A DNA stretch of 64,000 bases from Siphonodentalium dalli (Eukaryota > Mollusca > Scaphopoda > Gadilida > Siphonodentaliidae). The stretch lies in NCBI GenBank assembly GCA_032622095.1, contig CP136063.1, positions 90,931,980-90,995,979 on the forward strand, read 5' to 3'. Numbering within the stretch: position 1 is the first letter of the stretch; the number at the start of each line of letters is the position of its first letter. Of this stretch, positions 50,834 through 59,800 are shown one piece after another. The notes beneath the pieces are model-generated. The model saw only the letters and a list, made by a program, of their open reading frames with translations, did not search any database and was not told where the DNA came from. The position numbers and the translations under genes were made by a program.

Positions 50834-53800
50834 CTACAAGGAAATCAATCCACTGATGTCAGAAAATGGAGGACAGCCTAAAGCTGATTTTTTTTCTAAG
50901 TTATTAGTTGTATATACCTACATGCAGGGAAGTCACAAAAAATTAGATCAGAAAGATGGTAAAAACAAGACCATCGATTTGAAAGACAGAATATGTCCTA
51001 TAAGCAATGATGATGTTGAAGATGAGAAACAGTTTGTTGTCGAATGTAGAAATTTGGAAAATGAATAGGGGAATAAAATTATGATAGTACCAGATTTTAA
51101 CTCTTTCGTAACGGGACCTGTGCTGGTGCAGCATTAAAGATCCTGTGCCAGTGCATTCTCTTATATATGCGAGTCTCCCTATGGCAGACTCGCATATATA
51201 AAAGAATACATTGGCACAGGGTTTTCACAAAAATTCAGGAAGCTCCAGTCATAGAAGGGTCAAGGAAAAAGAGGCTAATATGAATAAATTTTTTATTCTG
51301 GGTATCCACTGCATGTATGACAGTACAAGAAGCAAAACAGAACTTAAACTTAAACAGTCAATTTTTCTTTTCAAGGCTAACCAAGGCTTCCAACAGCAAT
51401 TAAAACACATTCCAGGCATTGAAAGATTATGTGTCATATTCAAGGCTATTCCAGAAACTATGAAGTGGAATAAAATACCCATCATCATGAATTCCGTTAC
51501 CAACTGGTTGATGTGCTTCCAAACAAACAAATCACTACCATTTTTTATTGATGGAAGATAACAAATTGTTGGAAAATTTATTAACAAATGATATGAGTAT
51601 AAGTAGTATACATACTTGTCTGCAAATCCTCTGGGATTTCTAACTTGGAACACACCTAGAGAAAGGGAAAAATGTTGATTGTGTGAGAATTTGACAAAAA
51701 AAGCTTCATAAGCAAGAAAATAGGAGAGGTAAACAATTCTCAATGCAAAGCTTCTAAAAATTAATGTGCATCATGTGTTAAGAATAAGGCCATTATTATT
51801 AAAACCTATCCAATGTTTCAAAATAAGGCTTGGTTGGTAGACTCAAACTCTCTTACATTTTATTTTGACACTAATTTAACCCTTTCTATACTGAATGGAT
51901 TCTCCCATTCAGCCATAAAAGCATACAATTGGATTATTCAATTGGAGGGGTGTTCAGGTAATAACAGCAGATGGCAGACAAAAATACAGATAATACAAGA
52001 GCAGAATGATTCATATTCATTGGTGGGAAATGTTCAGATAATACGTTCAACAAATTACCTGTTGAACTTAAGGAAATAAAAGGTCGGCCGACCACAGTGT
52101 CCCCCGACAACGTGGCAAGTCGATGGCCGCTTTGTTAAAGAAATTTAAAAAAATGTCGATGGCCGCTTTGTTAAAGAAATTAAACCAGAGTTTCAAATCT
52201 CTACATTTAAAACTGTAGGAGGAGTTGATTACACCATGAAGGTACCCAATCTCATCCAAAAGGCAAAAATGTTCCAAATTTTCTAAGTCGAAAACCCCCC
52301 AAAAATATGGAAAAAATTATATTTTTTATTAGCTATATAGATGTTGCAAATCATCAACATGTTAGGAACAATATCCCAGAGTTTCAAATCTCTACATTTA
52401 AAACTGTAGGAGGAGTTGATTACACCTTGAAGGTACCCAATCTCATCCAAAAGGCAAAAATGTTCCAAATTTTCTAAGTCAAAAACCCCCCGAAAATATG
52501 GAAAAAATGATATTTTTTATTAGCTATATAGATGTTGCAAATCACCAACATGTTAGGAACAATATCCCAGAGTTTCAAATCTCTACATTTAAAACTGTAG
52601 GAGGAGTTGATTACACCTTGAAGGTACCCAATCTCATCCAAAAGGCAAAAATGTTCCAAATTTTCTAAGTCAAAAACCCCCCAAAAATATGGAAAAAATT
52701 ATATTTTTTATTAGCTATATAGATGTTGCAAATCACCAACATGTTAGGAACAATATCCCAGAGTTTAAAATCTCTACATTTAAAACTGTAGGAGGAGTTG
52801 ATTACACCTTGAAGGTACCCAATCTCATCCAAAAGGCAAAAATGTTCCAAATTTTCTAAGTCAAAACCCCCCCGAAAATATGGAAAAAATGATATTTTTT
52901 ATTAGCTATATAGATGTTGCAAATCACCAACATGTTAGGAACAATATCCCAGAGTTTCAAATCTCTACATTTAAAACTGTAGGAGGAGTTGATTACACCT
53001 TGAAGGTACCCAATCTCATCCAAAAGGCAAAAATGTTCCAAATTTTCTAAGTCAAAAACCCCCCAAAAATATGGAAAAAATTATATTTTTGATTAGCTAT
53101 ATAGATGTTGCAAATCACCAACATGTTAGGAACAATATCCCAGAGTTTCAAATCTCTACGTTTAAAACTGTAGGAGGAGTTGATTACACCATGAAGGTAC
53201 CCAATCTCGGACGCACAGACACACGGACGGACACACGGACGGACGAGGGTCATTTCTATAGTCCTCCGACGGAAACGTCGGGGGACAACAACTCGTCAAT
53301 GAGTATTAGAATAAAATGGTTAATAGATACCCAATTCATAGAAATGTATTCTTAAAGATATTATGGAATTGTTCGGGTGGGAGAAACTGGTAAGTTATAA
53401 TTCAGGCGCTATGCCATCAGGAGGAATGTAGCATTCTATTAACATCACTGAAAATCTCAAGAAAATCAACCGTACCACTTCATAGAAAACAGCATCTGAA
53501 CTACGCTCAATTGTAAATATTTAATTTTCGATTCAGGATGCAACTATCGCCAATAAACTAATGAAAGCGATTTCGCCATCGAGTGTTGTCGATTTGTATA
53601 TAATATTTGTGAAAATAACTACTTTGAGCAAGATTATTCTCCATTTCTATTTGATCACCCTACCGGAGTGTTTCACATCACTTTAATTGCCATTGAGTTG
53701 ATGACACCACTATCAAAGCAACATGAGTTTAATATATAGTCTGACAAGAAGTGTCTACAAAGTATCAGTTGATTCACAAATGAATATGTTTCTAAGCAGT

Positions 53801-56800
53801 GATGTGGAAGGGAACTAACCCCATTATTATATTAAGAATGGTGCCAGTCAACACAACAGGCTAAAACTTAATTTAAACAAAACACAAGTTAGTTCTCAAT
53901 GGTGTTCTCAACAGGAGCAAAAACAAATTGTGACAATAACAAAAACATGAACAAAACTAACTTACCTGAAGGAACAACTGGGTGTGAAATATCAATAATT
54001 TTCAAATCACTGATAATAGTGGGATAAATAAGATCAAGAAAAAGTATTCATCATAAACTGGTACAAGCAAAATAGATGGAACTAGTTCATCTGAGAAAGG
54101 TAAAAACAGATGCCTCAGGCCACACAAAGTGAATTTGCCATTTCTCAAGCATGTGTGCATGGTCCCGAAACTGTTAGGGTCCTGCGAATATTTGATGTTC
54201 GATTCTTTATTCGATTTGGTCTAAATGTTCAATTTGAATTCAGTTCGGCAATTTTGGTTCAAAATCTTTCAAATATTTAATGGTGACTGCTAGCTGTAAC
54301 TGATGTTATACCATTCTCAATTAATATTTTGAATACATTTTGCCAATTCATAAAATGATTGAAGGTAAAGTGTACAGTCACACATCGGAACAATTCCAGA
54401 ATCAAACCACCCAGCCAAAGTTATAGACTTCAAATGACGAACTGGCATGTATAATTCATTTAATCTGACAAGCACAAACTCAGTTTTTAATTCGCAACCA
54501 TGTGCTTCATGTGTACAGCTCAAGATAGCATAGATATATTGTCTCATTGGGAAGTTATGACCTATGGTAAATAAATGCATGGAATTTGCATTTACTCGGC
54601 ATTATACACAAAATGACAGTCATATGTCCCATTCATTAATTTGTAAACTATTTGATCTAAAAGAAAGTTGTTTGGAGTTCCGTGTTTTCTGAGCGCATTA
54701 TTTCCCCATTTGGCAAACACTGTCATACTTTGCCGTAAGATCAAGAGTCAAGGAGTTCACGTTCACACATTTAAAACTACATGTTGACAACAAGAATGAG
54801 GCAAAATTTCATCAATGTAATTTGTTTTTAATTGCAGTTGCTGGAAGTCACACTGTTTTCACAAATCGTGACCAATAAAACCGAACATTCATGTTTGGAA
54901 ACTACCCTTTATTATACAGTGTCTTGCTTTGTCCAGTCTTTGACTATTTTCGATTCGATTCGTTAACATTACTGTGTATTCAGTTCGAACAGAAACAAAT
55001 GTTCGCAGGACACTACTATACATGCAACCTTTTTTTATTTGTGTTTTATATGTTGGAAAAAATTATAATAGGTACGAAATAATTGCAGTACGTTTATACA
55101 AACTGCTCTGAAACAGATCGAACATACCCCATTTCTAGATTCAAATTTCCTACTAAAATACAACCGCCATGATGAATAGCGTCTGCAAACTCATTAAACA
55201 TATGTCAATAATACTTTATTGGGTGAAATAAATCAAAAGTAGTCTGTCAAGTTACTTTTGTGAACATTTGTTTGGGTAATAACAAACCCAGAGCTAGCAA
55301 TTCAGGGGTGGAATGCTTCACATGTGCCCCAGAAATATTTTTTTATTAAAAACCATGCGGTCGCATGCTTTCAAAATTATTTTGCCGAAGAAACGGGAAA
55401 TCTATGCTGCATGGCCTTCTAGCCTATAATAATAAGTCCCTGAATGCATTGTCTTGAAGAAGATTTGATTTCATAATCGCAACAAGACTTAGACATTATG
55501 TGTTAAACCGTTAAAGAGTCGTTCAGTGCTTGACAAAGTTGAAGAACATCAACACAGTTCTGAAAATCTATTAATATGAAAACTGGACAGACACTATCAT
55601 AAATCCCACTTTATATTCTTTAGATTCAGTGTAATGTATTTTGTGTAGGTATTACAAGTGGTCTTAACTGAAGTATACAATATAAGGCGATATCAGTAAT
55701 ACAAAAATCTGGCACACACCGGAATATTTGTGTTAGTGTCACAGAAAATATTGTGGTATATTAAGCCTATGAGGGCTACATCTTACCATTTATCACAGGG
55801 TCACGTATTGTGTAAGCCATTTTAGGAATGCTGGCATCATAAAAGAGTGAGGAGTTACATTTGTCAGTAACGTCGTGGATAAATTTGTCATTATTCTGAC
55901 GGTCCAATTCCTTGCCACATTGCTTCTCAGCTGTAAAATTGAAACATACCTTTAAACTTATGAATGTACAAGCCTTGAAATAGTGTGTCTGTTATTTGCA
56001 GAATGAGGTCACCAGAGGGTGAATTTAGTGATGTTACCCCGCACGGTGGGCTAGCATAACCAAATTCACCGTCTTGGAAGTATATATTGTCTCAAATTAA
56101 CATTGTTTTAGTTACTTCTGTTCAGTTTCTATATCCCCTAATTTGCAGAAGATAAAATGCATAATCGAGGAGACTAATGAGTGAACATCACCAATTTCAA
56201 CTGGAGAGCTTCAATCTGATCTTAGGTCTACCATAGTAGTTGAGGCCTGAGCAGAATGAGGTTCTCAGAGGGTGAATTTGGTGATGCTAGCCCACAGTGC
56301 AGGATAGCACCACTAAATTTACCCTCTGGGGACCTCATTCTGCATATAAAGGACACACTATTTCAAGGCTTGTGAATGTATGAAGGTCACCACACAAAAC
56401 AATAAAGACACACAATTTGTTTCAACAACTATGTAAAGAGTATGAGAATAACTCTTGCTAGATGGCATACAATAAGTGTTAATGGTGCAACAGTGTCATC
56501 CATGATATCTAGGCAATTTTTCTAAATAAAATAGTTGCATTTCGCAAGATTAGTGATGTAAAATTTAGATTTTTTTAATGACTTAAAAGTATTTCATCAT
56601 TATAAATAACTCATCTGACCATGTCTGTTTACTTGAATGTGATCAGTTGCCAAGCAAATTTATTGTGAAATTGTTGAAAATGCTTTCTTCGCTGTAAACT
56701 GTCATGTGGGAATAAATCTGAGTTATTAGTAGGCAGCAAAATTAGACACAGATCAGTTGGGATATTAAGATTGTGAGCTATAATGAATACTGATGTTTAA

Positions 56801-59800
56801 GTCTTACCAATTCGTAGGATATCTACAACAGTGTTTGAGTGGACATGATTGATATGGAAATGCCATGAGCTGGACCCCGTTCCTGTGCAGACAGTCACCC
56901 CTGAGCTCTTCTGTTTTGTGCTCTCTTCACCGTCTACTGATATCTCATAATATGATGTCCTGCAAGAAACAATGACAGGCCAACTACAATCGGCATGTGT
57001 GACACCCATATTGTTAACATGAATAACTAGCTACTGATATATCATAGTTTGAAGTCCTGCAAATAACAACATCAAGCCGATGACAATCAGATATGCGGTA
57101 CTCAGTATCACAAGTAACAATAAGCAGTGTCTCCTGTCTACTGAGTATTAGAGAGAGACAAATTACAACTGGCATATGTGATATTCATATCGCAGTAACA
57201 AAATCATCATTATTGACTGATATCTTTAGTATTTTTTCTTATTTTTTTAAAAACATTTATAATATAATACAAAATAGATTGGGGCATAAGTTTCAAAACT
57301 TAATGCACCCCGCTCCGGTATACATTGATACAAACTATTATTTTCAATAAAATAACTTATTTACAGCTGTGATGAATGTGAGAGAATGATGACTGCTGGA
57401 AGATTGTAAGAGATCATTGATATCTCATAGTTTTATGTCCTGCAAGTGAGAAAGATATGACAACAGGTAGTTGAGATATCTGCCTGGAAGGACGGAAGAT
57501 CGGATGCATGTAATCCAGTATACCGACAAAATTTCCTTCAGTCATGGGTGAATAATTATGAACATGCTATTGTACCTTGATGAGAGAGATTCACCGATAA
57601 AAACTTCATTGAGGGCCAGTGTTGGCAACACTCTTGGTGGAGGAGGGATGCTATCTGTTTGGGAGAGAGGGATCCGATTCATCTCGTTTTCCTGAACATG
57701 CTCGTGAAACCTCTCTTCTGGTGCTGTTAACTGCTGATCATGGAGCGCTATCGGACCATCGTTGCTATGGTAGCCAGATAACGTGATCCTGATTCGCTGC
57801 CTCCACTTCCATCTGAAATATTAAATAACATTAAAGCCATAATTATGCAAAGCTAAAATTATTATGCAGGTTTTTTTTCTTTTTTTCTTCACTCATTTAA
57901 AATGACAACAACGACAAAGACATTACCACTCTGAGAATATTATGGTACACAAATGGTTATACATGGTGTTATTTCCATTAATTATTTTAATTTTAAGCCA
58001 CTATGTTATTACTAGTATAATTAAAACAAATATATAAACTAATGAACATATACTATTATAGATCTTTTAACATTTCTGTGTGAAAATATCAATCTTTTCA
58101 AGAATAACTGATGTAAAACATTTTCCATAGTAAGATATATAATGGATGTTGTAATACCTGAATTTTTTATCTAAGATCCTTTTAACAGCCTTATCAAAAT
58201 TTTCCACTGTGTAGTCTGGTTTCGGTAAACACAGATAGCCTTCTGACCTATTAGTGATGTAAATAAAAAGATAAGTTTAAATTTCTGCTTTTCAATATTG
58301 CCACAATTTACATGTATGTTGTTAGTATGGACATGTAGAGATATATATGAAGAAAAAGCTTGTTAAGAGCAATATTTCTACTTGTTTAGCACACCCATGG
58401 ACCTTAAACTAGAGTCATACATTAAAGACATATTATGGACTTGTTCGGGTGTGAGAAACAGATAAGTTAGTAATCAGACTTACTGTGAAAATGTAGCATT
58501 CTAACAGCATCACCGAAAATCCCAAAGTAATCGACCATACCACTCCATAGATATCATCGACTGAACTACCTTAAATTGTAAATATTTACATCTCGATTCG
58601 GGACGCGACAATCGGGGATAAATGATTATGAACTAACATAAATGATTTCGCCATCGAGAATTGCATTGAATTAATATATAAGAATGACAGTGTGTGTACT
58701 GTAACTTTGTATTAATATTCGTAAAAATAACTACTTTTAGCAAGAATATTCTCCATTTCTATTTGAACACCCAACCGGTGTGTTTCACATCATTTTAAAT
58801 TGGATTCCATAGTAGTTTCTTTTAAAAGGAGAAATGACCCTCGCAGTGGGTAAATGTGAAAAATCAAAAAGGTTTCGGAAACAATTATCACTAATAAGAA
58901 CTTGGAAAAATAGATAGACATTGTTCTTCTTGTTATTATAGATAACTTGACAGGGACAAGATATCTCATGCTGAAACCATTGTTATATAAACATTACTCT
59001 TACAGTGAATGTCATTTTATCAACAAACATCAAACATATCAAGCCAAATGCATTTCAAATGTTCAAGTTGTAGATCTGCATTTTTATGGAAAACATTTCA
59101 TTGCTCTGACTTTTTGTAATGTAGGCATTCATGATTTTATCAAAATTTGATATGTTTGTTGATAACATAGCTGGCACTGTAAGAGAAATGTATACATAAC
59201 AAAGGTTTAAAACGCGATGTCTCATCATTGAAGAGTTATCATTGATAATTACCATGTTTTTCTTTCTTTTTTTTTAAATAATTTTTATTGAGATCAAAAA
59301 TAAATACTCATTCAGACTGTCATACAAAAAATACAAACATTTGGCAAAAATTGCAGAAATTAAAGAGGATTACAATTAGATATTCAGTTTCAATTATTCT
59401 CCACATTTCAATGATATAAAAAATAGAAATGAGAACTTCATATAAGTTTGATTTAGGGAAGCATCTAAACAGGTATAGAGTCTCTACTACGGCTTGTTGT
59501 GAATAGAGAATTTAAAAGTTTCCATCTTTCAAAGAAAGTTTTTTCCTTCCTAGTGGAGAAGCGTTTCAATGGTACCTCATCTATGTTTTTATAATGCTGT
59601 ATTGTTTCTATCAAGCCCTTCACTGAAGGTTCACTATTCCTGAATTTACAGGAATATATATACCTTTTATATAGTAAAATACAAAGACTAATTATATTAT
59701 CTATTTCAGTCTCAATTATATTGCAACCCAAGGTTACCCATTCTGGTGAAACGTCGAAGTTTATATTCCATTTTTCCGCTATTTTTTCACGTAATGACAA

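Larger units (their letters stand above)
51878..53325. mobile_element. F2 element split by a 1.2-kb tandem-repeat element
   Basis: TTAACCCTTTCTATACTGAA at 51878 and the hairpin to TTGAACTTAAGGAA at about 52075; F2 resumes at 53289 with ACTCGTCAATGAGTATTAGA and ends GGTTAA at 53325. Confidence 0.75.

Noticed and set aside
52283-53041. Four consecutive near-identical 61-residue minus-strand frames as a gene cluster
   Set aside because: They are the same frame in each 191-bp tandem unit, with no promoter, splice site or recognisable protein.
52187-53200. CRISPR-like array
   Set aside because: The 191-bp units are head to tail without spacers, in an animal genome.
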